This document shows, in pieces, positions 15,031 through 30,100 of a stretch of 64,000 bases of DNA. Each line of letters opens with the position of its first letter. Within the stretch, counting starts at the first letter, position 1. The DNA is from Tuctoria greenei (Eukaryota; Streptophyta; Magnoliopsida; Poales; Poaceae): positions 71,422,933 to 71,486,932 of the forward strand of contig JAYESD010000004.1 of NCBI GenBank assembly GCA_036927565.1. The letters run 5' to 3'. The notes beneath the pieces were generated by a model. The model was not told the origin of the DNA, did not search any database, and was given only the letters and a program-made list of their open reading frames with translations. The position numbers and the translations under genes were made by a program.

Positions 15031-18000
15031 TTTTCTTCGAGATAGAGCTTGTATTAAATGTTGTATATGTATTATGTAGCCATACATAAGATTTTAGGAA
15101 TTTTAATAAAATTCAATTTTTGCGTGAATTCAAAAGGGTTAGCCTTCGATTTTACTCAAAACGCAGGTTCCTTCCGAAAAATGACCATAGATTTATTTTT
15201 CTTCGACATCAACCATGTATCCATGTTGCATATGTATTATGTAGCCATACATAAGTTTTCATAAATTTTAAAAAAATTCAATTTTTTGTGTGAATTCAAA
15301 GGTGTAAGCCTTCATTTTACACCAAACGCAGTTTACTTACAAGAAATGACCATAAATTCATTTTTGTCGAGATCGAGCTTGCATTTCATGTTTTATATTC
15401 ATTACGTACCAATATGTAACTTTTTCAAGAATTTTTAAAAATTTTGAATTCTTGCGTGAATTCAAAGTGGTTAGCCTTCGATTTTACTCAAAACGCAGTT
15501 TTCTTCCAAAAAATAACCGTAAATTCATTTTTCTTTGAGATCAAGCTTGTATTCTTTGTTGATATATGAATTACGTAGCCATAAATAAGTTTTCTAGAAT
15601 TTTCAAAAAAAATCTAATTTTCACGGGAATTCAAAGGGGTTAACCGTCGATTTTAACAAAAAACGCAGTTTCCTTCCAAAAAATGACTGTAAATTCATTT
15701 TTTTCGAGATCGAGCTTGTATTCCAATTTGTATATGCATTACGTAGCCACATATAAGTTTTTGGGAATTTGCAAAAAATTAAAATTTTCTCGTGGATTCA
15801 AAGGTTCAATTTTACTAGAAACGCAATTTTCTTCCAAAAATGTACGTAAATTCATTGTTCTTTGATATCGAGCTCGTATTCAATGTTGTATATGTATTGC
15901 GTAGTCATACGTAAGATTTTGGGAATTTAAAAAAAAAAAAAATCAGATTTTCGCGTGAATTCAAAGGGGTTAGCCTCCGATTTTACTTAAAATGCAGTTT
16001 TCTCCCAAGAAATGACCGTAAATTTATTTTTCTTCGAGATTGATCTTGTATCCCATGTTGTATATGTATTACGTAGCCATAAGTAAGTTTTTGGGATTTT
16101 CAAAAAATTCAAATTTTCACGTGATTTCAAAGGGGTGAGCCTTCTATTTTACTCAGAACGTAGTTTTCTTCCAAAAAATGATCGTAAATTCATTTTATAC
16201 AAGATCGAGCTTGTATTCCATGTTGTATATGTATTCTGTAGCCATACGTAAGTTTTTAAGAATTAAAAAATAATCAATTTTTTGAGTGAATTCAAAGGGG
16301 TTAGCCTTCGATTTTACTCAAACGCGGTTTTCATCCAAAGAATGACCGTAAATATATATTCTTTTTTTGAGATCGAGCTTTATTCCATGTTGTATATGTA
16401 TTCCATAGCCAAACGTATGTTTTTGGGAATTTAAAAAAAAAATCAAATTTTCGATGTGAAATCAAAGAGGTTAGTATTCGATTTTACTAAAAATGCAGTT
16501 TTCTTCCAAAAGATGTTCGTAAATTCATTTTTCTTTGATATTGAGCTTGTATTCCATGTTGTATATGTATTATGTAGGCATACATAAGTTTTTAGGAATC
16601 TACAAAAAAATCAAATTTTCGCGAGTGAATTCAAAGGGGTTAGCATTCGATTTTACTCAAAATGCAGTTTTCAACCAAAAAATGACGTAAATTCATTTTT
16701 CTTGGAGATAGAGCTTGTATTCAATGTTGTATATGTATTACGTAGCCATGCATAAGTTTTTAGGAATTTTCATTAAATTCAAATTTCGCGTGAGTTCAAA
16801 GGGGTTAGCCTTCGATTTTACCCGAAACGCAATTCTCTTCCAAAAAATGATTGTAAATTCATTTTCTTCGAGATCGAGCTTGTATTCCATGTTGTATATG
16901 CATTACGTAGCCACATGTAAGTTTTTGGGAATTTTCAAAAAATTCAAATTTTCTCGTGGATTCAAAGGTTTGATTTTACTAAAAACGCAATTTTCTTCCA
17001 AAAAATATCCGTAAATTCATTTTTCTTTGATATCGAGCTTGTATTCAATGTTTTATATGTATTGCGTAGTCATATGTAAGATTTTGGGAATTTTCAAAAA
17101 AATCAGATTTTCGCGTGAATTCAAAGGGGTTAGCCTTCGATTTTACCTTTATACACAGTTTCCTCCCAAAAAATGACTCGTAAATTTGTTTTTCCCTGAG
17201 ATAGAGCTTGTATTCCATATTGTATATATATATTACATAGCCATATGTAAGTTTTCATGAATTTTTAAATTTTCAAATTTTCGCGCTAATTCAAAAGGAG
17301 TTAGCCTTCGATTTTACTCATACACAGTTTTCTTCCAAAAACTGACCGTAAATTCATTTTTCTTCGAGATCGAGCTTGTATTCCATGTTGTCTATGCATT
17401 ACGTAGCCATACATACGTTTTCAGGAATTTTAAAAAACAATCAAATTGTCGCGTGAATTAAAAGGGGTTAGCCTTTGATTTTACACAAAAACGCGGTTTT
17501 CTTCCAAAAATGACCATAAATTTATTTTATTCAAGATCGATCTTGTATCCCATGTTGTATATGTATTGCGTAGCCGTATGTAAGTTTTCGGGAATTTTGA
17601 AAAAGTTAAAATTTTCGCGTGAATTCAAAGATTTAGTCTTCTATTTTACTCAAAATGTAGGTTTTCTTCCAAAAAATGACCATAAATTCATTTTCTTTGA
17701 GATCGAACTTGTATTCCACGTTGTATATGTATAGCGTAGTTATACGTAATTTTTTGGGAATTTTCAAAAAAATCAAATTTGGGTGTGAATTCATAGAGGT
17801 TAGCCTTCGATTTTACTTAAAACGCAGTTTTCTTTCAAAAAAAAGACCGTTAATTCAATCATTTTCTTCGAGATCGACCTTGTATTTCATGTTGTATATG
17901 CATTACGTACCCATACGTAAGTTTTTGCAAATTTTCAAAAATTTGAAATTTTCGCGTGAATTCAAAGGGGTTAGCATTCGATTTTACTCCAAACACAGTT

Positions 18001-21000
18001 TTCTGCAACAAAATTACTGTAAATTCATTTTTTTTTTTGATATCGAGCTTGTACTCCATGTTGTATATGTCTTACGAAGCCATACGTATGTTTCCGGAAT
18101 TTTAATAAATATGAAATTTTCACATTAATTCAAAGGTTTAGCCTTTGATTTTACTCAAAACACGGCTTTCTTCCAAAAAATGACCGTAAATTCATTTTTC
18201 TTTGAGATCGAGCTCGTATCTCATGTTGTATATTTATTTCGTAGCCATATGTAAGTTTTCTGGAATCTTCAAAAAATCAAAAATTTTGCGTGAATTCAAA
18301 GATGTTAGCCTTCTATTTTACTCATAACGTAGTTTTCTTCCAAAAAATGACTGTAAATTCATTTTCTTAGAGATCAAGCTTGTATTACATGTTGTATATG
18401 TATTCTGTAGCCATACGTAAGTTTTTAAGAATTAAAAAATAAACAAATTTTTGAGTGAATTCAAAGGGGTTAGCCTTCGATTTTACTCAAACGCGGTTTT
18501 CTTCCAAAGAATGACCGTAAATATATTTTTTTCGAGATCGAGCTTGTATTCCATGTTGTATATTTATTCCATAGCCAAACGGAAGTTTTTGGGAATTTTT
18601 TAAAAAAAATCAAATTTTCGATGTGAAATCAAAGGGGTTAGTATTCGATTTTACTAAAAACGTAGTTTTCTTCCAAAAGATGTTCGTAAATTCATTTTTC
18701 TTCGATATCGAGCTTGTATTTTATGTTGTATATGTATTACGTAGGCATACATATGTTTTTAGGAATTTACAAAAAATTCAAATTTTTGCGTGAATTCAAA
18801 GGGGTTAGCCTTCGATTTTACTCAAAATGCAGCTTTCTTCCAAAAAAATGACGTAAATTCATTTTTCTTCGAGATAGAGCTTTTATTCAATGTTGTATAT
18901 GTATTACGTAGCCATACATAAGATTTTAGGAATTTTCATAAAATTCAAATGTTCGCGTGAATTCAAAAGGGTTAGCCTTCGATTTTACTCAAAATGCAGG
19001 TTTCTTCCGAAAAATGACCATAAATTTATTTTCTTCGACATCAACCATGTATTCCATGTTGCATATGTATTATGTAGCCATACATAAGTTTTCATGATTT
19101 AAAAAAAATTCAAATTTTCGCGTGAATTCAAAGGTGTAAGCCTTCATTTTACCCCAAACGCAGTTTACTTACAAGAAATGACCATAAATTCATTTTTGTC
19201 GAGATCGAGCTTGCATTTCATGTTTTATATTCATTAAGTACCAATATGTAACTTTTCGAGAATTTTTAAAAATTTTGAATTCTTGCATGAATTCAAAGGG
19301 GTTAGCATTCGATTTTACTCAAAACGCAGTTTTCTTCCAAAAAATGATTCGTAAATTCATTTTTATTTGAGATCGAGGTTGTATTCTTTGTTGTATATGA
19401 ATTACGTAGCCATGTAAGTTTTCTGGAATTTTCAAAAAAATCTAATTTTCACGTGAATTCAAAGGGTTAACCTTCGATTTTAACAAAAACGCAGTTTTCT
19501 TCCAAAAAAATGACTATAAAATCATTTTCTTCGAGATCGAGCTTGTATTCCAAGTTGTATATGCATTACGTAGACACATATAAGTTTTTGGAATTTGCAA
19601 GAAAATAAAATTTTCTTCCAAAAAATGCACGTAAATTCATTTTTCTTTGATATCGAGCTCGTATTCAATGTTGTATATGTATTGCGTAGTCATACGCAAG
19701 ATTTTGGGAATTTTTAAAAAAAATCAGATTTTCGCGTGAATTCAAAGGAGTTAGCCTTCGATTTTACTTAAAATGCAGTTTTCTCACAAAAAATGACCGT
19801 AAATTTATTTTTCTTCGAGATCGAGCTTGTATCCCATGTTGTATATGTATAGCGTAGCCATACGTAAGTTTCCGGGATTTTCAAAAAATTCAAATTTTCA
19901 CGTGATTTCAAAGGGGTTAGCCTTCTATTTTACTCAGAACGTAGTTTTCTTCCAAAAAATGACCGTAAATTTATTTCCTCAAGATCGAGCTTGTATTCCA
20001 TGTTGTATATGTATTCCGTAGCCAAACGTAAGTTTTTGAGAATTTAAAAAAAAATCAAATTTTCGATGTGAAATCAAAGAGGTTAGTATACGATTTTACT
20101 AAAAATGCAGTTTTCTTCAAAAGATGTTCTTAAATTCATTTTTCTTTGATATCGAGCTTGTATTCCATGTTGTATATGTATTACGTAGGCATACATAAGT
20201 TTTTAGGAATCTAAAAAAAAAATTCAAATTTTCCGCGTGAATTCAAAGCGGTTAGCATTCGATTTTACTCAAAATGCAGTTTTCTTCCAAAAAATGACAT
20301 AAATTCATTTTTCTTGCAGATAGAGCTTGTATTCAATGTTGTATATGTATTATGTATCCATACATAAGTTTTTAGGAATTTTCATAAAATTCAAATTTCG
20401 CGTGAGTTCAAAGGGTAGCCTTCGATTTTACCAGAAATGCAGTTTTCTTCCAAAAAATGACTGTAAATTCATTTTCTTCGAGATCGAGCTTGTATTCCAT
20501 GTTGTATATGCATTACGTAGCCACATGTAAGTTTTTTGGGAATTTTCAAAAAATTCAAATTTTCTCGTGGATTCAAAGGTTTGATTTTACTAAAACGCAA
20601 TTTTCTTCCAAAAAATATCCGTAAATTCATTTTTCTTTGATATCGAGCTTGTATTCAATGTTTTATATGTATTGCGTAGTCATATGTAAGATTTTGGAAT
20701 TTTCAAAAAAATTAGATTTTCGCGTGAATTCAAGGGGTTAGCCTTCGATTTTACTTAAAACGCAGTTTTCTCCCAAAAAATGACCGTGAATTTATTTTTC
20801 TTCGAGATCATGATTGTAGCCCATGTTGTATATGTATTACGTATCCATAAGTAAGTTTTCGAGATTTTCAAAAATTCAAATGTTGCGTGAATTCAAAGGG
20901 GTTAGCCTTCGATTTTAATTAATACACAGTTTCCTCCCAAAAAATGACCGTAAATTTTTTTTCCCTGAGATAGAGCTTGTATTCCATGTTGTATATATAT

Positions 21001-22065
21001 TACATAGCCATATGTAAGCTTTCACGAATTTTTAAAATTTCGAATTTTCGCGTGAATTCAAAGGGTTAGCCTTCGATTTTACTCATAACGCAGTTTTCTT
21101 CCAAAAACTGACCGTAAATTCATTTTTCTTCAAGATTGAGCTTGTATTCCATGTTGTATATGCATTACGTAGCCATATGTACGTTTTCGGGAATTTTAAA
21201 AAACAATCAAATTGTCGCGTGAATTAAAAGGGGTTAGCCTTCGATTTTACCCAAAACACGGTTTTCTTCCAAAGAATGACCATAAATTTATTTTTATTCA
21301 AGATCGATCTTGTATCCCATGTTGTATATGTATTGGTAGCCATATGTAAGTTTTTGGGAATTTTGAAAAAGTTAAAATTTTCTTGTAAAATTCAAAGATT
21401 TAGTCTTCTATTTTACTCAAAATGTAGTTTTCTTCCAAAAAATGACCGTAAATTCATTTTCTTAGAGATCGAACTTGTATTCCACGTTGTATATGTATAG
21501 CGTAGTTATACGTAATTTTTTGGGAATTTTCAAAAAAATCAAATTTGGGCGTGAATTCATAGAGGTTAGCCTTCAATTTTACTTAAAACGCAATTTTCTT
21601 TAAAAAAAGGACCGCTAATTCATTTTTTCGAGATCGACCTTGTATTTCATGTTGTATATGCATTACGTACCCATACGTATGTTTTTGCATATTTTCAAAA
21701 ATTTAAAATTTTCGCGTGAATTCATAGGGGTTAGCATTCGATTTTACTCCAAACACAGTTTTCTGCAACAAAATTACTGTAAATTATTTTTTTTTATATC
21801 GAGCTTGTACTCCATGTTGTATATGTCTTACGTATCCATACGTAAGTTTTCGGAATTTTAAAAAATATGAAAATTTCACATTAATTCAAAGGTTTAGCCT
21901 TTGATTTTACTCAAAACGCGGCTTTCTTCCAAAAAATGACCGTAAATTCATTTTTCTTCAAGATGGAGCTTGTATCTCATGTTGTATATTTATTTCGTAG
22001 CCATATGTAAGTTTTCTAGAATTTTCAAAAAATTAAAATTTTTGCGTGAATTCAAAGATGTTAGC

Positions 22066-22090
22066 CTTCTATTTTACTTAGAGATCAAGC
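22066..22090 (+). repeat. Satellite monomer with internal deletion
   Basis: The sequence runs from attttactta into gagatcaagcttg. A matching full-length relative at about 18,310-18,375 has the intervening acgtagttttcttcc and gtaaattcattttc parts, so roughly 50-60 bp are missing here. The join falls on a short CTTA/CTCA similarity. Confidence 0.65.
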
Positions 22091-24199
22091 TTGTATTACA
22101 TGTTGTATATGTATTCTGTAGCCAAACGTAAGTTTTTAAGAATTAAAAAATAAACAAAATTTTGAGTGAATTCAACGGGGTTAGCCTTCGATTTTACTCA
22201 AACGCGGTTTTCTTCCAAAGAATGACCGTAAATATTTTTTTTCGAGATCAAGCTTGTATTCCATGTTTTATATTTATTCCATAGCCAAACGTATATTTTG
22301 GGGAATTTAAAAAAAATCAAATTTTTGACGTGAAATCAAAGGGGTTAGTATTCGATTTTACTAAAAAAATGCAGTTTTCTTCCAAAATATGTTCATAAAT
22401 TCATTTTTCTTCGATATCGAGCTTGTATTCCATGCTGTATATGTATTACCTAGGCAAACATATGTTTTTAGGAATTTACAAAAAAAATCAAATTTTCGTG
22501 TGAATTCAAAGGGGTTAGCCTTCGATTTTACTCAAAATGCAGTTTTCTTCCAAAAAATGATGTAAATTCATTTTTATTCGAGATAGAGCTTGTATTCAAT
22601 GTTGTATATGTATTATGTAGCTATACATAAGATTTTAGGAATTTTCATAAAATTCAAATTTCGCGTGAATTCAAAGGGGTTAGCCTTCGATTTTACTCAA
22701 AATGCAGGTTTCTTCTGAAAAATGACCATAAATTTATTTTTCTTCAACATCAATCATGTATTCTATGTTGCATATGTATTATGTAGCCATACATAAGTTT
22801 TTATGAATTTTAAAAAAATTCAAATTTTCGCGTGAATTCAAATGTGTAAGCCTTCATTTTACCCCAAACGTAGTTTACTTACAAGAAATGACCATAAATT
22901 TATTTTTGTCGAGATCGAGCTTGCATTTCATGTTTTATATTCATTACGTACCAATATGTAACTTTTTGAGAATTTTTCAAAATTTTGAATTCTTGCGTGA
23001 ATTCAAAGGGGGTAGACTTCAATTTTACTCAAAATGCAGTTTTCTTCTAAAAAATGACCGTAAATTCATTTTTCTTTGAGATCGAGCTTGTATTCTTTTG
23101 GTGTATATGAATTACGTAGCCATACGTAAGTTTCCTAGAATTTTCAAAAAAATCTAATTTTCACGTGAATTCAAAGGGTTAACCTTCGATTTTAACCAAA
23201 ATGCAGTTTTCTTCCAAAAAAATGACCGTAAATTCATTTTCTTCGAGATCGAGCTTGTATTCCAAGTTGTATATGCATTACATAGCCACATATAAGTTTT
23301 TGGGAATTTTCAAAAAATTAAAATTTTCTCGTGGATTCAAAGGTTTGATTTTACTAAAAACGCAATTTTTCTTCCAAAAAATGTTCATAAATTCATTTTT
23401 CTTTTATATCGAGCTCGTATTCAATGTTGTATATGTATTGTGTAGTCATACATAAGATTTTGGGAATTAAGAAAAACAGATTTTTGCGTGAATTCAAAGG
23501 GGTTAGCCTTCGATTTTACTTAAAAATGCAGTTTTCTCCCAAAAATGACCATAAATTTATTTTTCTTCGAGATCAAGCTTGTATCCCATGTTGTATATGT
23601 ATTACATAGCCATACATAAGTTTCGGGATTTTCAAAAAATTCAAATTTTCGCGTAAATTGAAAGGGTTAGCCTTCTATTTTACTCAGAACGTAGTTTTCT
23701 TCCAAAAAATGAAATTAAATTCATTTTTCCTCGAGGTAGAGCTTGTATTCCATGTTGTATATATATTACGTAGCCATATGTAATTTTTTGCGAATTTTTA
23801 AAAGTTCAAAATTTCACGTGAATTCAAATGGGTTAGCCTTCGATTTTACTCAAAACGCAGTTTTCTTCCAAAAACTGACTGTAAATTCGTTTTTCATCGA
23901 GATCGAGCTTGTATTCCATGTTGTATATGCATTAAGTAGCCATACATACGTTTTCGGGAATTTTAAAAAAAAATCAAATTTTCGCGTGAATTAAAGGGGT
24001 TAGCATCCGATTTTACCAAAACACAGTTCTTCCAAAAAATGACGGTAAATTCATTTTCTTTGAGATTGAGCTTGTATTCCATGTTGTATATGCATTACGT
24101 AGCCACATGTAAGTTTTTTGGGAATTTTTCGGGAATTTTCAAACAATCCAAATTTGGGCGTGGAATTCAAATGGGTTAGCCTTCGATTTTACTCAAAAC

Positions 24200-27100
24200 G
24201 CAGTTTTCTTTAAAAAAAATGACCGTTAATTCATTTTCTTCGAGATCGACCTCGTATTTCATGTTGTATATGGATTACGTACCCACAAGTAAGTTTTTGC
24301 AAATTTTCAAAAAAATTAAATTTTCGCGTGAATTCAAAGGTGTTAGCATTCGATTTTACCCAAAATGCAGTTTTCCTTCCAAAAAAAATGACGTAAATTC
24401 ATTTCTCTTGGAGATAGAGCTTGTATTCAATGTTGTATATGTATTACATAGCCATACATAAGTTTTTAGGAATTTTCATAAATTCAATTTCGCGTGAATT
24501 CAAAGGGGTTAGCCTTCGATTTTACTCAAAACGCAGTTTTCTTCCAAAAATGACCGTAAATTCATTTTTCTTTCAGATCGAGCTTGTATTCTATGTTGTA
24601 TATGAATTACGTAGCCATACGTAAGTTTTCTAGAATTTTCAAAAAAAAATCTATTTTTCACGTGAATTCAAAGGGTTAGCCTTCGATTTTACCCGAAACG
24701 CAGTTTTCTTCCAAAAATGACTGTACATTCATTTTCTTCGAGATCGAGCTTGTATTCCATGTTGTATATGCATTACGTAGCCACATGTAAGTTTTTAGGA
24801 AATTTTCAAAAAATTCAAATTTTCTCGTGGATTCAAAGGTTTGATTTTACTAAAAACGCAATTTTCTTCCAAAAAATGTCCGTAAATTCATTTTTCTTTG
24901 ATATCGAGCTTGTATTCAATGTTTTATATGTATTAGCCTTCGATTTTACTTAAAACGCAGTTTTCTCCCAAAAAATGACCGTAAATTTATTTTTCTCTGA
25001 GATCGAGCTTGTAGCCCATGTTGTATATGTATTACGTAGCCATAAGTAAGTTTTCGGGATTTTCAGAAAATTGAAATTTTCGCTTGAATTCAAATGGGTT
25101 AGCCTTCGATTTTACTCAGAATGCAGTTTTCTTCCAAAAACTGACTGTAAATTTGCTTTTCTTCGAGATCGAGCTTGTATTCCATGTTGTATATGCATTA
25201 AGGAGCCATACATACGTTTTCGGGAATTTAAAAGAAAATCAAATTTTCGCGTGAATTAAAAGGGGTTAGCCATCGATTTTACCCAAAACACAGTTTTCTT
25301 CAAAAATGACCTTAAATGTATTTTTCTCAAGATCGATCTTGTATGCCATGTTGTATATGTATTGCGTAACCATATGTAATGTTTCGGGAATTTTGAAAAA
25401 GTTCAAATTTTCGCGTGAATTCAAAGATCTAGTCTTCTATTTTACTCAAAACGTAGTTTTCCTGCAAAAAATGACCGTAAATTCATTTTCTTTGAGATTG
25501 AGCTTGTATTCCATGTTGTATATGTATAGCGTAGTTATACGTAATTTTCGGGAATTTTCAAACAATCCAAATTTGGGCGTGAATTCAAAGGGGTTAGCCT
25601 TCGATTTTACTCAAAACGCAGTTTTCTTTCGAAAAAATGACCGTTAATTCATTTTCTTCGAGATCGACCTCGTATTTCATATTGTATATGCATTACGTAC
25701 CCATACGTAAGTTTTTGCAAATTTTCAAAATTTTTAAATTTTCGCGTGAATTCAAAGGGGTTAGCATTCGATTTTACTCAAAATGCAGTTTTCTTCCAAA
25801 AAAAAATGACATAAATTCATTTTTCTTGGAGATAGAGCTTGTATTCAATGTTGTATATGTATTACGTAGCCATACATAAGTTTTTAGAAATTTTCATAAA
25901 ATTCAAATTTCGCGTGATATCAAAGGGGTTAGCCTTCGATTTTACTCAAAACGCAGTTTTCTTCCAAAAAATGACTGTAAATTCATTTTTCTTTCAGATC
26001 GAGCTTGTATTATATGTTGTATATGAATTACGTAGCCATACGTAAGTTTTCTAGAATTATCAAAAAAAAATCTATTTTTCACGTGAATTCAAAGGGGTTA
26101 GCTTCGATTTTACCCGAAATGCAGTTTTCTTTCCAAAAAATTGACTGTACATTCATTTTCTTCGAGATCGAGCTTGTATTCCATGTTATATATGCATTAC
26201 GTAGCCACATGTAAGTTTTTAGGAATTTTCAAAAAATTCAAATTTTCTCGTGGATTCAAAGGTTTGATTTTACTAAAAACACAAGTGTCTTCCAAAAAGG
26301 TCCGTAAATTCATTTTTCTTTCAGATCGAGCTTGTATTCTATGTTGTATATGAATTACGTAGCCATACGTAAGTTTTCTAGAATTTTCAAAAAAAAAAAT
26401 CTATTTTTCACGTGAATTCAAAGGGGTTAGCCTTCGATTTTACCCGAAACGCAGTTTTCTTCCAAAAAATGACTGTACATTCATTTTCTTCGAGATCGAG
26501 CGTGTATTCCGTGTTGTATATGCATTACGTAGCCACATGTAAGTTTTTAGGAATTTTCAAAAAATTCAAATTTTCTCGTGGATTCAAAGGTTTGATTTTA
26601 CTAAAAACGCAATTTTCTTCCAAAAAATGTCCGTAAATTCATTTTTCTTTGATATCGAGCTTGTATTCAATGTTTTATATGTATTAGCCTTCGATTTTAC
26701 TTAAAACGCAGTTTTCTCCCAAAAAATGACCGTAAATTTATTTTTCTCCGAGATCGAGCTTGTAGCCCATGTTGTATATGTATTACGTAGCCATAAGTAA
26801 GTTTTTGGGATTTTCAGAAAATTGAAATTTTCGCGTGAATTCAAATGGGTTAGCCTTCGATTTACTCAGAACGCAGTTTTCTTCCAAAAACTGACTGTAA
26901 ATTCGTTTTTCTTCGAGATCGAGCTTGTATTCCATGTTGTATATGCATTAAGTAGCCATACATATGTTTTCGGGAATTTAAAAAAAAATCAAATTTTCGC
27001 GTGAATTAAAAGGGGTTAGCCTTCGATTTTACCCAAAACACAGTTTTCTTCCAAAAATGACCTTAAATGTATTTTTCTTCAAGATCGATCTTGTATGCCA

Positions 27101-30100
27101 TGTTGTATATGTATTGCATAGCCATATGTAATGTTTCCGGAATTTTGAAAAAGTTCAAATTTTCGCGTGAATAAAAAGATCTAGTCTTCTATTTTACTCA
27201 AAACGTAGTTTTCCTGCAAAAAATGACCGTAAATTCATTTTCTTTGAGATTGAGCTTGTATTCCATGTTGTATATGTATAGCGTAGTTATACGCAAATTT
27301 TCGGGAATTTTCAAACAATCCAAATTTGGGCGTGAATTCAAAGGGGTTAGCCTTCGATTTTACTCAAAACGCAGTTTTCTTTCAAAAAAATGACCGTTAA
27401 TTCATTTTCTTCGAGATCGACCTCGTGTTTCATGTTGTATATGCATTACGTACCCATACGTAAGTTTTTGCAAATTTTCAAAATTTTTAAATTTTCGCGT
27501 GAATTCAAAGGGGTTAGCATTCGATTTTACTCAAAATGCAGTTTTCTTCCAAAAAAATGACGTAAATTCATTTTTCTTGGAGATAGAGCTTGTATTCAAT
27601 GTTGTATATGTATTACGTAGCCATACATAAGTTTTTAGGAATTTTCATAGAATTCAAATTTCGCGTGAATTCAAAGGGGTTAGCCTTCGATTTTACTCAA
27701 AATGTAGTTTTCTTCCAAAAAATGACCGTAAATTCATTTTTCTTTCAGATCGAGCTTGTATTATATGTTGTATATGAATTACGTAGCCATACGTAAGTTT
27801 CTAGAATTTTCAAAAAAAAATCTAATTTTCACATGAATTCAAAGGGGTTAGCCTTCGATTTTACCCGAAACGCAGTTTTCTTCCAAAAAATTGACTGTAA
27901 ATTCATTTTCTTCGAGATCGAGCTTGTATTCCATGTTGTATATGCATTACGTAGCCACATGTAAGTTTTTGGGAATTTTTAAAAAATTCAAATTTTCTCG
28001 TGGATTCAAAGGTTTGATTTTACTAAAAACACAATTCTCTTCAAAAAAATGTCCGTAAATTCATTTTTTTTATATCGAGCTTGTATTCAATGTTTTATAT
28101 GTATTAGCCTTCGATTTTACTTAAAACGCAGTTTTCTCCCAAAAAATGACCGTAAATTTATTTTTCTCCGAGATCGAGCTTGTAGCCCATGTTGTATATG
28201 TATTACGTAGCCATAAGTAAGTTTTCGGGATTTTCAGAAAATTGAAATTTTCGCGTGAATTCAAATGGGTTAGCCATCGATTTTACTCAGAACGCAGTTT
28301 TCTTCCAAAAACTGACTGTAAATTCGTTTTTCTTCGAGATCGAGCTTGTATTCCATGTTGTATATGCATTAAGTAGCCATACATACGTTTTCGGGAATTT
28401 AAAAAAAAAATCAAATTTTCGCGTGAATTAAAAGGGGTTAGCCTTCGATTTTACCCAAAACACAGTTTTCTTCCAAAAATGACCTTAAATGTATTTTTCT
28501 TCAAGATCGATCTTGTATGCCATGTTGTATATGTATTGCGTAGCCATATGTAATGTTTCGGGAATTTTGAAAAAGTTCAAATTTTCGCGTGAATTCAAAG
28601 ATCTAGTCTTCTATTTTACTCAAAACGTAGTTTTCCTGCAAAAAATGACCGTAAATTCATTTTCTTTGAGATTGAGCTTGTATTCCATGTTGTATATGTA
28701 TAGCGTAGTTATACGTAATATTTCAGGAATTTTCAAACAATCCAAATTTGGGCGTGAATTCAAAGGGTTTAGCCTTCGATTTTACTCAAAACGCATTTTT
28801 CTTTCAAAAAAATGACCGTTAATTCATTTTCTTCGAGATCGACCTTGTATTTCATGTTGTATATGCATTACGTACCCATACGTAAGTTTATGCAAATTTT
28901 CAAAATTTTTAAATTTTCGCGTGAATTCAAAGGGGTTAGCATTCGATTTTACTCAAAATGCAGTTTTCTTCCAAAAAAAATGACGTAAATTCATTTTTCC
29001 TGGGGATAGAGCTTGTATTCAATGTTGTATATGTATTACGTAGCCATACATAAGTTTTTAGAAATTTTCATAAAATTCAAATTTCGCGGGATATCAAAGG
29101 GGTTAGCCTTCGATTTTACTCAAAACGCAGTTTTCTTCCAAAAAATGACCGTAAATTCATTTTTCTTTCAGATCGAGCTTGTATTCTATGTTGTATATGA
29201 ATTACGTAGCCATACGTAAGTTTTCTAGAATTTTCAAAAAAAATCTATTTTTCACGTGAATTCAAAGGGGTTAGCCTTCGATTTTACCCGAAATGCAGTT
29301 TTCTTCCAAAAAATGACTGTACATTCATTTTCTTCGAGATCGAGCTTGTATTCCATGTTATATATGCATTACGTAGCCACATGTAAGTTTTTAGGAATTT
29401 TCAAAAAATTCAAATTTTCTCGTGGATTCAAAGGTTTGATTTTACTAAAAACACAATTGTCTTCCAAAAAAGGTCCGTAAATTCATTTTTCTTTCAGATC
29501 GAGCTTGTATTCTATGTTGTATATGAATTACGTAGCCATACGTAAGTTTTCTAGAATTTAAAAAAAAATCTATTTTTCACGTGAATTCAAAGGGGTTAGC
29601 CTTCGATTTTACCCGAAATGCAGTTTTCTTCCAAAAAATGACTGTACATTCATTTTCTTCGAGATCGAGCTTGTATTCCGTGTTGTATATGCATTACGTA
29701 GCCACATGTAAGTTTTTAGGAATTTTCAAAAAATTCAAATTTTCTCGTGGGTTCAAAGGTTTGATTTTACTAAAAACGCAATTTTCTTCCAAAAAATGTC
29801 CGTAAATTCATTTTTCTTTGATATCGAGCTTGTATTCAATGTTTTATATGTATTAGCCTTCGATTTTACTTAAAACGCAGTTTTCTCCCAAAAAATGACC
29901 GTAAATTTATTTTTCTCCGAGATCGAGCTTGTAGCCCATGTTGTATATGTATTACGTAGCCATAAGTAAGTTTTTGGGATTTTCAGAAAATTGAAATTTT
30001 CGCGTGAATTCAAATGGGTTAGCCTTCGATTTTACTCAGAACGCAGTTTTCTTACAAAAACTGACTGTAAATTCGTTTTTCTTCGAGATCGAGCTTGTAT

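Larger units (their letters stand above)
5100..24000 (+). repeat. Older multi-kilobase higher-order repeats of the satellite
   Basis: Distinct monomer variants recur in the same order. The variant with tttacttacaagaaatg lies near 6.28, 10.26, 15.34, 19.17 and 22.88 kb (spacing about 3.98, 5.08, 3.83 and 3.71 kb). The variant with caacaaaattactg lies near 9.08, 12.58, 18.01 and 21.77 kb (spacing about 3.5, 5.4 and 3.8 kb). Other members of the set are a gatgtgaaatc variant and a taagaattaaaaaataaac variant. The long interval contains an extra segment of about 1.38 kb. Copies differ by many substitutions and indels, so this HOR is older than those at 24-32 kb and 55-62 kb. Confidence 0.75.
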